A program made the translations under genes and the position numbers. From Thermoplasmata archaeon (GTDB lineage Archaea; Thermoplasmatota; Thermoplasmata; Thermoplasmatales; Thermoplasmataceae): 29,501 bases of DNA. Under the pieces are notes generated by a model that had not been told where the DNA came from, made no database searches, and saw only the letters and a program-made list of their open reading frames with translations. This document shows positions 16,223-24,198 of this stretch, piece after piece; the first letter of the stretch is position 1, and each line of letters starts with the position of its first letter. The stretch spans positions 1-29,501 of the forward strand of contig JAKAAK010000007.1 in assembly GCA_021797025.1 (NCBI GenBank), in the 5' to 3' direction.

Positions 16223-17299
16223 ATGACTGTAAAAGCAGTGGTTATGGCCGGTGGGAAGGGTACACGGCTCAGACCCATAACATATTCGATCCCAAAACCA
16301 GTTGTGCCCATAGCAGGAAAGCCATGCATGCTATACCTATTGGATTCTTACTATAATGCAGGCATTAAGGATGTAATTGTGACAACAGGTTATAAATTCA
16401 GCTCGCTTATCACGAGTATAATAGAGAACAGGCATGATGACCAGACCATATTGTTTTCTGTTGAAAAAGAGCCGGCGGGTACAGCTGGTGGTGTTAAATT
16501 TGTTTCCAATTTTATCGATGATACTTTTATCGTTGGTAGCGGGGATATACTTTCCGATTTTAATATAGCAGATATACTTAAATTCCATAAAAACATGGGA
16601 GCGAAAATAACAATAGTTCTTACCGAAGTCGAAGATCCAAGGCAATTTGGAATAGTAGAGTTAGAAAATAACAAAATCATTAGATTTCTGGAAAAACCGG
16701 ATAAGGACCAGACGTTTTCTCATATAGCTAATACCGGTATATACATAATAGAGCCGGAAATTATGGATTATATTAAAGGGATTCCATACGATTTTGCAAG
16801 AGACCTCTTTCCGGAGCTTATGAAAAACAATATTGACATATATGGTTACATGGGAAAGGGAGTGTGGCTTGACACGGGAAGACCAAACGATCTGATAATT
16901 GCAAATCAGATAATGGTTGAAAAATACGGAAAAACCTATACTGAAAATTTTATAAAAGGAAAGAACATTATTATGGATATAAGTGGTTTGCAAAAAGCCA
17001 ATGTAAATCGTTGTTATACAGGAACAGGTATAAAAACGGGCGATAACGTTACTATTAACCGTTCAGCTATCTATAATAATGCATTACTGGAGAACAATGT
17101 AGAAATAACAAATTCTCTACTCATGGAAAATGTAACAGTTAAGTCCGGTACTAAAATTAAAAACTCGGTCATAATGAGGAATTGCGTAATCGGAGAAGAT
17201 TCGGAAATACTTGATAGCATAATAGCACCAGACATGGATTTAATGGGAAAATCAAGGATATATAATGTATCCCTTGCATCCAAAATCATAGAAGATTGA
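16223..17299 (+). CDS. Sugar-1-phosphate nucleotidyltransferase with C-terminal left-handed beta-helix
   Basis: The enzyme couples a nucleoside triphosphate to a sugar 1-phosphate, giving an activated sugar for glycans or glycolipids. The N-terminal Rossmann-like domain begins AVVMAGGKGTRLRPITYSIP with KPVVPIAGKP following; a GSGDILSDF metal-binding aspartate region, FLEKP and NTGIYIIEPE follow. From about residue 260 on, hexapeptide-like repeats (NVTINRSAIYNN, NNVEITNSLLMEN, GTKIKNSVIMRN) form a left-handed beta-helix. This layout fits mannose-1-phosphate guanylyltransferase or glucose-1-phosphate thymidylyl/uridylyltransferase-like proteins of archaea; the nucleotide and sugar cannot be assigned by eye. 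The start at 16223 is chosen from the TATA position; 358 residues. The 3' end overlaps the convergent DUF131 gene by 14 bases. Confidence 0.88.
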   Translation: MTVKAVVMAGGKGTRLRPITYSIPKPVVPIAGKPCMLYLLDSYYNAGIKDVIVTTGYKFSSLITSIIENRHDDQTILFSVEKEPAGTAGGVKFVSNFIDDTFIVGSGDILSDFNIADILKFHKNMGAKITIVLTEVEDPRQFGIVELENNKIIRFLEKPDKDQTFSHIANTGIYIIEPEIMDYIKGIPYDFARDLFPELMKNNIDIYGYMGKGVWLDTGRPNDLIIANQIMVEKYGKTYTENFIKGKNIIMDISGLQKANVNRCYTGTGIKTGDNVTINRSAIYNNALLENNVEITNSLLMENVTVKSGTKIKNSVIMRNCVIGEDSEILDSIIAPDMDLMGKSRIYNVSLASKIIED

Positions 17300-17666
17300 A
17301 TGCTAGGATAATGTAAATCACTATAATGGAAACTGCAACGATAATTGATATATAAATTAGTTTTTTATCGTTGCCGAATATTATGGGAACGGGGCCTATC
17401 ATAATAAAACCACCAATATGTTTTTCTTTATTTTCAGGATAATTTTCATCATGCCAATTATCCCTATCTATCACCGGTGATGAAATAAAATATAGGGCAA
17501 CTCCGGAAAAAATCAATAGAAATGGTATTATGGTCAATGGTGTACTACTCACTGCAAATGGAATAAATAAAAACAGACCTACCTGTACAAGACCTTTCAG
17601 TGCCAGAAATATTAAAATGATAAAACCTATTAGAATTAATAATATACCTAAGTATCTGCCATTCAT
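17286..17666 (-). CDS. DUF131 (TIGR00304-like) archaeal membrane protein
   Basis: This 126-residue protein has three hydrophobic segments (about 7-27, 39-60 and 104-124) and between the last two a conserved cytosolic loop GGFIMIGPVPIIFGNDKK, the hallmark of the small archaeal DUF131/TIGR00304 family. The function of the family is unknown. It starts two bases after the stop of the coiled-coil gene and is surely co-transcribed with it. Its end overlaps the convergent nucleotidyltransferase gene. Confidence 0.78.
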   Translation of the reverse strand: MNGRYLGILLILIGFIILIFLALKGLVQVGLFLFIPFAVSSTPLTIIPFLLIFSGVALYFISSPVIDRDNWHDENYPENKEKHIGGFIMIGPVPIIFGNDKKLIYISIIVAVSIIVIYIILAFNLL

Positions 17667-17668
17667 AC

Positions 17669-18613
17669 TTACAGGAAGCCGGCCTTCTGGAGTATTAAAA
17701 GATCTTCTGTTGTAAGCTGTTCCCCAGTCTTGAACTTTTCATAAAGTTCTGATGCCCGTTCCTGGAGTTCAGATTCCTTCTCTTTCTTCCTGGTTACTTT
17801 GGTTTTATTTCTAATTGAGAATATGGCTTTTTCCATATCCTTGAGCTCCCCCTTGGCCTTTATGAATGCAGCATGCTCAGCCTCTGATTCCTGACTGTAT
17901 TTAATAAATACTTCGTGTTTTTCATCAGCTTCTTTACGGACTTCATCAAGTTTTTGAAGTTCTTCATTAATTTCATCACTGAGCTGGGAGATTCTGTTAG
18001 AGAGGTCTTCTATCTGTTTTTTATATTCCTCCCCTTTTGTTCGTTCCTCATTAATCTTATCTGTAAGCTCTTTTATGGTATCGTTCTTTAAAAGTTCCTC
18101 CTCTCTCTGAATTTTTGATTTCTTTATTTCGTTTGTGAGCCTTCTTATTTCAACTATCATTTTATTCTCTTCTTCTTTCTTAAGCTCTGTGGTTTGCTGC
18201 CTCTTTTCAAGATACTGGAGTTCTTTTTCCTTGGCTTTTATATCTTTTATGTCCATACCTGTTCCAATAGATGATTTATATTCCCTCAAATTCTTTTTTA
18301 ATTCGGACAGATTTTTATAATGAACTTCTTTCTCGTCGCGCAGTGTTTTGATTTTTTCAATTAAATCATTTTTTTCAGCAATCTTCTCCTTAGCCTGCTC
18401 GCGCATTTCGTGAGTTTTTTGATTTAACTCATCGCGTAATTTAGCATATTTTTGCGCTTCTGCATTGGCTTCATCTCGCTTCTTAATATGGAGTTCTACT
18501 TCATCTCTGATTGCCTCTTTTTTTGTTTCAAAATCTTCCAAAAGGTCCGTCATGCTAACACTTCGATATCTTATTGCAGATGTTATGACCGGACTAATAA
18601 TACTCCGTTTCAT
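17669..18613 (-). CDS. Long coiled-coil protein, COG1340-like
   Basis: Of 314 residues, about 25 to 280 are almost unbroken heptad-type helix rich in Lys, Glu, Gln and Leu, with no membrane segment. The C-terminus ends in TGEQLTTEDLLILQKAGFL, a short globular tail (family: T-x-E-E-L-x-x-L). This is the pattern of the archaeal uncharacterised coiled-coil proteins of COG1340, thought to have a structural or scaffold role. A TATA box centred 25 bases before the ATG at 18613 supports that start; an internal ATG at 18553 (MTDLLEDFETK) may be closer to the family's usual N-terminus. DUF131 follows in the same operon. Confidence 0.75.
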   Translation of the reverse strand: MKRSIISPVITSAIRYRSVSMTDLLEDFETKKEAIRDEVELHIKKRDEANAEAQKYAKLRDELNQKTHEMREQAKEKIAEKNDLIEKIKTLRDEKEVHYKNLSELKKNLREYKSSIGTGMDIKDIKAKEKELQYLEKRQQTTELKKEEENKMIVEIRRLTNEIKKSKIQREEELLKNDTIKELTDKINEERTKGEEYKKQIEDLSNRISQLSDEINEELQKLDEVRKEADEKHEVFIKYSQESEAEHAAFIKAKGELKDMEKAIFSIRNKTKVTRKKEKESELQERASELYEKFKTGEQLTTEDLLILQKAGFL

Positions 18614-18633
18614 AAATCTGTAGTTGAGATTTG

Positions 18634-18644
18634 TATTTAAAAAG
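18634..18644 (-). promoter_or_regulatory. TATA box of the coiled-coil gene
   Basis: On the minus strand TTTTTAAATAC is centred 25-26 bases upstream of the ATG at 18613. It favours this start over the internal ATG at 18553. Confidence 0.5.
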
Positions 18645-18776
18645 ACTATATAAGTATTACTATGAACTGCTAGCTACAGAAATTCTATAATACGTACGAT
18701 GCGTATTCTGCAGTATATAATTATAGATAAATTTCTTATCCTGATAAATCCAACATATGAAAATAGTCCGTATAAA

Positions 18777-18790
18777 ATTATATAATAAAT
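18777..18790 (+). promoter_or_regulatory. TATA box of the cobalamin operon
   Basis: ATTATATAATAAAT is centred about 22-25 bases before the cobD ATG at 18805. I see no cobalamin riboswitch-like leader; the spacer would leave almost no untranslated leader. Confidence 0.5.
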
Positions 18791-18804
18791 AATCATAAAG
18801 AAAA

Positions 18805-19833
18805 ATGCACGGTGGAGATATATACAAATTTGCGCGAGAACGTTGGAAAGAACCGGAATCTGTACTGGATTTCTCTGCTAACATGAATGATTTTATTCAG
18901 GTGAGGAATATGAAAATAAACAGTGTATATATAAAAAATTATCCGGAAGTTAATCTTGAGTTTTATAAATCCATTGTTTCGGAGCATAAATTTAAAAATG
19001 AAAATGTTACAATAATTCCAGGACTGACCTTCTTTATACATAATTATATGGCCGGCCTTGATGGCAATGTAATAGTAATCTCACCAACATTTACAGAATA
19101 TATGTATGCCGCAACAGCCGCACATAGAATTATCCTACCCTTTGATGTTATTAATAAAAATCCGGAAATAATAGAAAATTATAGCTTTGACACATTATTC
19201 CTGGTATACCCTGACAATCCTACTGGTCAAATCGTGAATAAAAAAAATATCATAAAAATTCTTGATATCTGTGTAAAAAAGAATGCAAGACTATTCCTTG
19301 ATGAATCTTTTATATGGTTTGTAAACAACCGGGAACTAGATGAGGCACAACTTATTGAATCATACCCAAATCTTATAATAGGCAGGTCTCTGACAAAAAT
19401 ACTTTCTGTGCCTGGCCTCAGGCTGGCATATGTAATATCATCGAATAATAATATAAGCAGAATAGAGAAAAATCTGGAGCCATGGAGGATTAGCCAGCCT
19501 GCACTGCTGTATTTAAGAGCCTGTAATATGAATTTTAACGGTATTCCAGAAATCGTAGAAAAAGAGCGGAATTATGTAATTAAATCCATGGAAAGTATAA
19601 ATATAAAACTTATTGGCTCTCCCAGGGCAAATTTCGCAACTTTCAAGCTTCCTACAGGAATTAATGGACGGGATATGAAAAAATTTCTTGCGGAGAGGGA
19701 AATAATGATCAGGTTGCTGGATGACTACCAGGAATTCGGTATTAACTATATCAGGATAAGTATAAAAAAACACGGGAAGAACACTGTATTGATCAGATCT
19801 ATAAGGGAATACATAGGTGATAGGCATGATTAA
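18805..19833 (+). CDS. cobD: L-threonine-O-3-phosphate decarboxylase / class I PLP aminotransferase
   Basis: The protein has 342 residues and is a class I/II aminotransferase fold with the MHGGDIYKFA start typical of CobD/CobC and unlike HisC. Seen: LDFSANMN, YPDNPTGQ (Asn138), the PLP-binding aspartate in LFLDES (Asp166) and the Schiff-base lysine in GRSLTKILSVPGLRLAY (Lys198). CobD makes (R)-1-amino-2-propanol phosphate, the linker that CbiB attaches to adenosylcobyric acid. Histidinol-phosphate aminotransferase is the main alternative from sequence alone; overlap with cobQ and cbiB makes CobD far more likely. It starts leaderless at 18805. Confidence 0.82.
   Translation: MHGGDIYKFARERWKEPESVLDFSANMNDFIQVRNMKINSVYIKNYPEVNLEFYKSIVSEHKFKNENVTIIPGLTFFIHNYMAGLDGNVIVISPTFTEYMYAATAAHRIILPFDVINKNPEIIENYSFDTLFLVYPDNPTGQIVNKKNIIKILDICVKKNARLFLDESFIWFVNNRELDEAQLIESYPNLIIGRSLTKILSVPGLRLAYVISSNNNISRIEKNLEPWRISQPALLYLRACNMNFNGIPEIVEKERNYVIKSMESINIKLIGSPRANFATFKLPTGINGRDMKKFLAEREIMIRLLDDYQEFGINYIRISIKKHGKNTVLIRSIREYIGDRHD
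19815..19821 (+). promoter_or_regulatory. Shine-Dalgarno site deciding the cobQ start
   Basis: AGGTGAT ends four bases before the ATG at 19826, within the end of cobD. It argues against the GTG at 19817 (inside the SD) and the later ATG at 19835. Confidence 0.6.
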
Positions 19834-21247
19834 AATGATACAGATACTGGGAACAGCATCGGATTCGGGTAAAAGTACAATGGCTATGGCACTCTGCAGA
19901 TATTTTTATGATAAGGGTTACAGTGTTGCCCCATTCAAGGCTATTAACATGTCACTCAATTCAGTATCCCTCGAGGATTCATCAGAAATATCAAGAGCGC
20001 AGTGGTTGCAGGCAATTGCATCTAGGTCTGAACCATCCATGTATATGAATCCATTTCTCATCAAACCGGAAGGGATGGGGAAGTCCCAGATAATAGTTCA
20101 GGGTAGGTCTATAGGTTCATTACATGTATTGGAGTATTATGAATATCTAAAATCCAATGCAGAAAGTATTATAAGAGAATCATTGAAGCAACTTTCAGGA
20201 GAGTACGATATTATTATAGCCGAGGGAGCAGGTTCTGCCGCGGAGATAAACATGGAGGACAGGGATTTTGCCAATATATTTGTATCGAATATATTTAAAA
20301 CACCTGCAATACTTATCTCTGATATAGATCGTGGTGGGGTATTTGCATCGCTTTACGGGACAGTGAAACTGATGAAAAACAGTGATCTTGTTAAATATCT
20401 AGTTATAAACAGGATGAGGGGCAATGTGTCCCTGCTTCGTAATGGCATAGAAAAACTGGAACGCTTGACCGGAAAAAGTGTAATAGGCGTAATACCATAT
20501 TCTGAACTATCATTGCCTGGCGAGGATTCCATGAATTACTCAAAATCTATAATACAGAATAGTAAGATATGTGTTGTTAAATATCCGTATATGGAGAATT
20601 ATAGTGATTTAGACCCATTAAATATACTTAACATAGGATTTACATATGTGGATGCATCCAATGTTAATGCCATAGATGAATGTAGTACAATAATATTACC
20701 CGGTTCAAAACTCGTAGGGAAAGATTTACAGTATATGGAAGAAAATGGGATATTGAAAAAATTGAAAAGCGTTTATAGAACAAAAATAATAATTGGTATC
20801 TGCGGGGGATACCAGATGCTTGGTAAAAGAATTGTAGATAAAAAAAAGGTGGAGTCAGATAATGTTGAAATAACGTGCATGGGAATACTCGATATTGAAA
20901 CAGAATATATGGATAAAAAACAGACTGGAAAAGTAAACTACACCCTGAATTCTGCGATTTTCGGTGAAAACCCTGGTGAAGAAGGATATGAAATCCATTA
21001 TGGCCAGATTGTACAAAACCATGAGAAACCGTTTGCCTATGTTGATGGCAAACCCGAGGGGTCTGTAAACGGGAATGTTTATGGAACCAATATTCATGGT
21101 ATATTTGAAAACAGACACTTCCTTAACAAAATATTAAAAATGGAAGTGCCAGATTATCATAGAACCCTTGACGATAATGTGGCATATGGCGCAAAGCTTT
21201 TCACAGATAATATGGACATGGAAAAAATTGAAAAACTGATATTATGA
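19826..21247 (+). CDS. cobQ: Cobyric acid synthase
   Basis: CobQ (CbiP) amidates four side chains of adenosylcobyrinate diamide using glutamine and ATP, giving cobyric acid. From the ATG at 19826 it has 473 residues, normal for the family. The N-terminal ATPase half carries GTASDSGKST (P-loop at about 9-18), INMSLNS, the AEGAGSAAEIN segment and SDIDRGGVFAS. The C-terminal triad-type amidotransferase half carries the nucleophile in GICGGYQMLGK (Cys326) and GTNIHGIFEN with the histidine. It overlaps cobD by eight bases and cbiB by four, so the three genes are translationally coupled. Confidence 0.95.
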   Translation: MIKMIQILGTASDSGKSTMAMALCRYFYDKGYSVAPFKAINMSLNSVSLEDSSEISRAQWLQAIASRSEPSMYMNPFLIKPEGMGKSQIIVQGRSIGSLHVLEYYEYLKSNAESIIRESLKQLSGEYDIIIAEGAGSAAEINMEDRDFANIFVSNIFKTPAILISDIDRGGVFASLYGTVKLMKNSDLVKYLVINRMRGNVSLLRNGIEKLERLTGKSVIGVIPYSELSLPGEDSMNYSKSIIQNSKICVVKYPYMENYSDLDPLNILNIGFTYVDASNVNAIDECSTIILPGSKLVGKDLQYMEENGILKKLKSVYRTKIIIGICGGYQMLGKRIVDKKKVESDNVEITCMGILDIETEYMDKKQTGKVNYTLNSAIFGENPGEEGYEIHYGQIVQNHEKPFAYVDGKPEGSVNGNVYGTNIHGIFENRHFLNKILKMEVPDYHRTLDDNVAYGAKLFTDNMDMEKIEKLIL

Positions 21248-22200
21248 TAAACGGTGCTGAGCTACTCATATTGACTCTTGTCATTGCGGTTATTCTGGAT
21301 ACTGTTGCAGGTGAACCCCCTGATATTATACACCCTGTGGTGATCACAGGAAAGATTATAGCAAGAGTTAAACCATATTTCAGTAAATTTAAAAACAAAA
21401 TTTTGTCAGGTTGCATTTTCCTGCTGTCTGTAATTATCATCAATACACTTCCTGTTATAATAATCATATATATTTTATATCGTCCGAAAAATACAGTAAT
21501 GCTAATAATTTTTATCATAGTATATGCATATTTTCTGAAAAGTACCTTCTCAATTAATTCAATGGGTAAGCATATTAAAAAGATAACGGATTCACTAGAA
21601 AACAACGATTTAAAATCCGCAAGATATTTTACGGCCATGGTTGTAAGAAGACCTGTAAATGACATGGACGCCCATGGTCTCGCCTCCGCATCGATAGAGA
21701 CAATAGCTGAGGGATTTGTTGATGGATATTTGACGCCGTTATTTTTCTATGCTTTTTTTGGACTTGCAGGAGCGATTGTTACCAGAATTATCAATACCAT
21801 GGATTCCAATGTTGCCTACAGGGATACACAGAACTATGAACTGGGCAGATGTACTGCTACTGGAGATTCCATAATAAATTTCTTTGGATCAAGAATAACT
21901 CCTGTAATTTTCAGGATAAGCGCCATAATGCTTGGATATAGCAATAGAAAAATTATGGTTATTAATACAACAGATAGTCTGAATGCTGGTTACAGCATGG
22001 GTGCCATGGCACTTGTGCTCAATGTAGTGCTTGAAAAAGATGGTGAGTATATAATAAACAGCAACGGTAACAAGCCGGAAACCAAAGATATCAGAAAAGC
22101 AATGAATATTTACTATTTATCCTCCATAATATTCCTAATCTTGTTTGTTATTCCTGTAATTGCCATACTTTTTGTAATACATCTAGAATATATTTTCTAG
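21244..22200 (+). CDS. cbiB: Adenosylcobinamide-phosphate synthase
   Basis: CbiB is a membrane enzyme that joins the CobD product to adenosylcobyric acid. The 318-residue protein begins with a TM and the family motif LDTVAGEPPDIIHPVV (family L-D-x-x-x-G-D-P-P-x-x-x-H-P-V), then two TMs (about 55-95), VRRPVNDMD, ASIETIAEGFVDGYLTPLFF with the conserved E-x-x-x-E/D pattern, and NTMDSNVAYRDTQNYELGR. A last TM lies at about 292-315. It ends the operon. The remaining corrin steps are not in the window, so this could serve salvage of incomplete corrinoids. Confidence 0.94.
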   Translation: MINGAELLILTLVIAVILDTVAGEPPDIIHPVVITGKIIARVKPYFSKFKNKILSGCIFLLSVIIINTLPVIIIIYILYRPKNTVMLIIFIIVYAYFLKSTFSINSMGKHIKKITDSLENNDLKSARYFTAMVVRRPVNDMDAHGLASASIETIAEGFVDGYLTPLFFYAFFGLAGAIVTRIINTMDSNVAYRDTQNYELGRCTATGDSIINFFGSRITPVIFRISAIMLGYSNRKIMVINTTDSLNAGYSMGAMALVLNVVLEKDGEYIINSNGNKPETKDIRKAMNIYYLSSIIFLILFVIPVIAILFVIHLEYIF

Positions 22201-22295
22201 ACATCTTAGACACTGGTCGAGTAAGATATAACAGCAAAATACGGAAAATTATAAAATATGAATAATTATTTATTTTTAGTCACAATATATTACTT

Positions 22296-23402
22296 ATGTC
22301 AATGGCTTATAATAATGATTACTGGTATGATTACCTGAAAAGCAAAGAAATTACAGAGAAGGATGCAGGGGAATTACTTGATATGGATATATATTCATTA
22401 ATGTCCCTCGGTGATTCCCTGACATCACTGGAGGTTGGGGATAGGGTGTCCTATGCTGTTTCGTACAACATAAATTATTCAAATTACTGCACTGCATCGT
22501 GTCCCATATGTGCTTATTATGTTCCTTATAAAATAAAGAAATATAATCCAGAAAAAGGGTTTGAATTATCGGTAGAAGATGTGCATAATGAAGCTTTAAA
22601 AGCTAGGGAACTAAATGTTACGGAGATACATATTGTTGGAGGGTTCAATCCGGATTTGAGTATTGAATACTATGAAGATATATTCAGGGAAGTCAAGAAA
22701 ATACTTCCTGATATAACCTTAAAAACGTTCACAATACCTGAAATAGACTTTATAGCCAGAACAACAGGCAACTCGATACCTGAAATTATAGACAGATTCA
22801 GAAAAGCAGGGATGGATGCGCATACAGGCGGCGGTGCGGAAATATTCAATGAAAACATCAGGAAACAGATAACGACTCCGGAGAAAATTTCAGGGGAGAA
22901 GTGGCTGGAAGATGCGAAGCTGATCCATAGCCTGGGAATCAAGGGCAATTCCACGATGACATATGGAACGGTGGAGGATTATGGTGATATAATTAACCAT
23001 ATGATAAGGCTGAGGGACAATCAGCTTGAACAGCCAGGATTTTTATCCTTCATACCGCTGAAATTCAGTATTGAGAATACACCACTGTATAAAATGGGAA
23101 AAGTGACAATGCCCGCATCAGGAGATAAGGACATAAAAGTATACGCACTGGCAAGGGCAATACTGGGTAAATCCATAAAGAATATCAGCGTTTACTGGGT
23201 TGCCCTGGGAAAGGAACTTGCCCAGGTTGCCCTGATGTCTGGGGGAAGTGACCTTGTTGGTACGGCATTCAGTGAAAAGGTCTTCGGTGCAACAAACAGA
23301 AAAAACTCAGGAAGCGTTGAGGAACTTAACCACCTTGTAGAGGAAATAGGAAAAGTGCCTGCACTCAGGGATACATTTTACAACATCAAGGAGTACTACT
23401 GA
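22296..23402 (+). CDS. mqnE: Aminofutalosine synthase (radical SAM)
   Basis: MqnE uses S-adenosylmethionine radical chemistry to join an adenosyl group to 3-(1-carboxyvinyloxy)benzoate, the MqnA product, giving aminofutalosine. The 4Fe-4S cysteines are Cys65, Cys69 and Cys72 (C-x3-C-x2-C in NYCTASCPICAYY). Later motifs match MqnE better than MqnC: HIVGGFNPD, KTFTIPEIDF, GGGAEIFNENIRKQI, STMTYGTVEDY, FIPLKFSIENTPLY, YWVALGKELAQVAL and RDTFYNI. It has 368 residues, usual for the family. A TATA-like ATTATTTATTT lies about 25 bases before the ATG. The mqnA gene starts one base after its stop. Confidence 0.88.
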   Translation: MSMAYNNDYWYDYLKSKEITEKDAGELLDMDIYSLMSLGDSLTSLEVGDRVSYAVSYNINYSNYCTASCPICAYYVPYKIKKYNPEKGFELSVEDVHNEALKARELNVTEIHIVGGFNPDLSIEYYEDIFREVKKILPDITLKTFTIPEIDFIARTTGNSIPEIIDRFRKAGMDAHTGGGAEIFNENIRKQITTPEKISGEKWLEDAKLIHSLGIKGNSTMTYGTVEDYGDIINHMIRLRDNQLEQPGFLSFIPLKFSIENTPLYKMGKVTMPASGDKDIKVYALARAILGKSIKNISVYWVALGKELAQVALMSGGSDLVGTAFSEKVFGATNRKNSGSVEELNHLVEEIGKVPALRDTFYNIKEYY

Positions 23403-23403
23403 A

Positions 23404-24159
23404 ATGATAGGGCTCATTAATTTATCACATTCTGACCCACTTTATATGGCTTTTCCCTCAGGAGAAACAGTAAGAAACAGTGCAGCTACAAACCTGAAAT
23501 ACGTGCTGGAAGGCCGGATAGAGATAGGTATGGTATCGCTTGTTTCTTTTATAAATAATAGGGATAAATTGAAGCTTGTAAAGAGCATTAATATTCATTC
23601 CCGTGCAAATACAGTATCCACACTCCTGGTTTCCAGGCTCAATTATTTGAAAGAAAACATAAACGTAAATGTTACATCATTGACAAAAACCACGGAATTG
23701 TATATGAAACTGGTGCTGGACAGGATGGGGATACCATATCAGATCAATGAATCACAATATACAGATGCAATTAATCTGTCGAAGACAGCAGATTATGCAC
23801 TGGTTATAGGAGACAATGCTATAGAAGCCTATTCCGGTAATTTGAATATACTTATGGATATTGGCCTTGAATTTTCCAAACAGTATAATATGTACCCTGT
23901 TTATGCCGTTGCTGTTGCACTTAAGGACACAGATGTAGACAGCAGCATGGTAAACTACCTGAATGGACGTATAGAAGAATCTAAAAAATACATTAAAGAG
24001 GCTGTAAAATCAAATTCAATGAAATTCAATGTCAAAGAAGAGGTCATGCGTGAATATTACAGAAATATAGATTATTCTTTCAATGACCCTGTAATGAGAA
24101 CCATAGAATTTATAGAAGGCTTATCCGGAGAATATAAAGCAAAAATTGCAGGCCATTGA
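23404..24159 (+). CDS. mqnA: Chorismate dehydratase
   Basis: MqnA dehydrates chorismate to 3-(1-carboxyvinyloxy)benzoate, the entry to the futalosine route of menaquinone. The 251-residue protein has a periplasmic-binding-protein-like fold: IGLINLSHSDPLYMAFPSGE at the start (family: Y-L-N-x-x-P-L), EIGMVSLVSF (family: D-x-x-x-I-P-L/V-S), a hinge with STLLVSRLNYL, and YALVIGDNAIEAY (family: L-x-I-G-D-x-A). The position directly after mqnE and before mqnC makes the call firm, although the protein is diverged and MqnD belongs to the same fold superfamily. It shares chorismate with the trp operon of this window. Confidence 0.82.
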   Translation: MIGLINLSHSDPLYMAFPSGETVRNSAATNLKYVLEGRIEIGMVSLVSFINNRDKLKLVKSINIHSRANTVSTLLVSRLNYLKENINVNVTSLTKTTELYMKLVLDRMGIPYQINESQYTDAINLSKTADYALVIGDNAIEAYSGNLNILMDIGLEFSKQYNMYPVYAVAVALKDTDVDSSMVNYLNGRIEESKKYIKEAVKSNSMKFNVKEEVMREYYRNIDYSFNDPVMRTIEFIEGLSGEYKAKIAGH

Positions 24160-24198
24160 ATTGGGAATATATTTATTTTATAAAGCTATATTATAATT

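Noticed and set aside
22201..22295. Possible tRNA or riboswitch between cbiB and mqnE
   Set aside because: No clover-leaf arms or conserved T-loop sequence found; the stretch is simply AT-rich with a promoter at its end.
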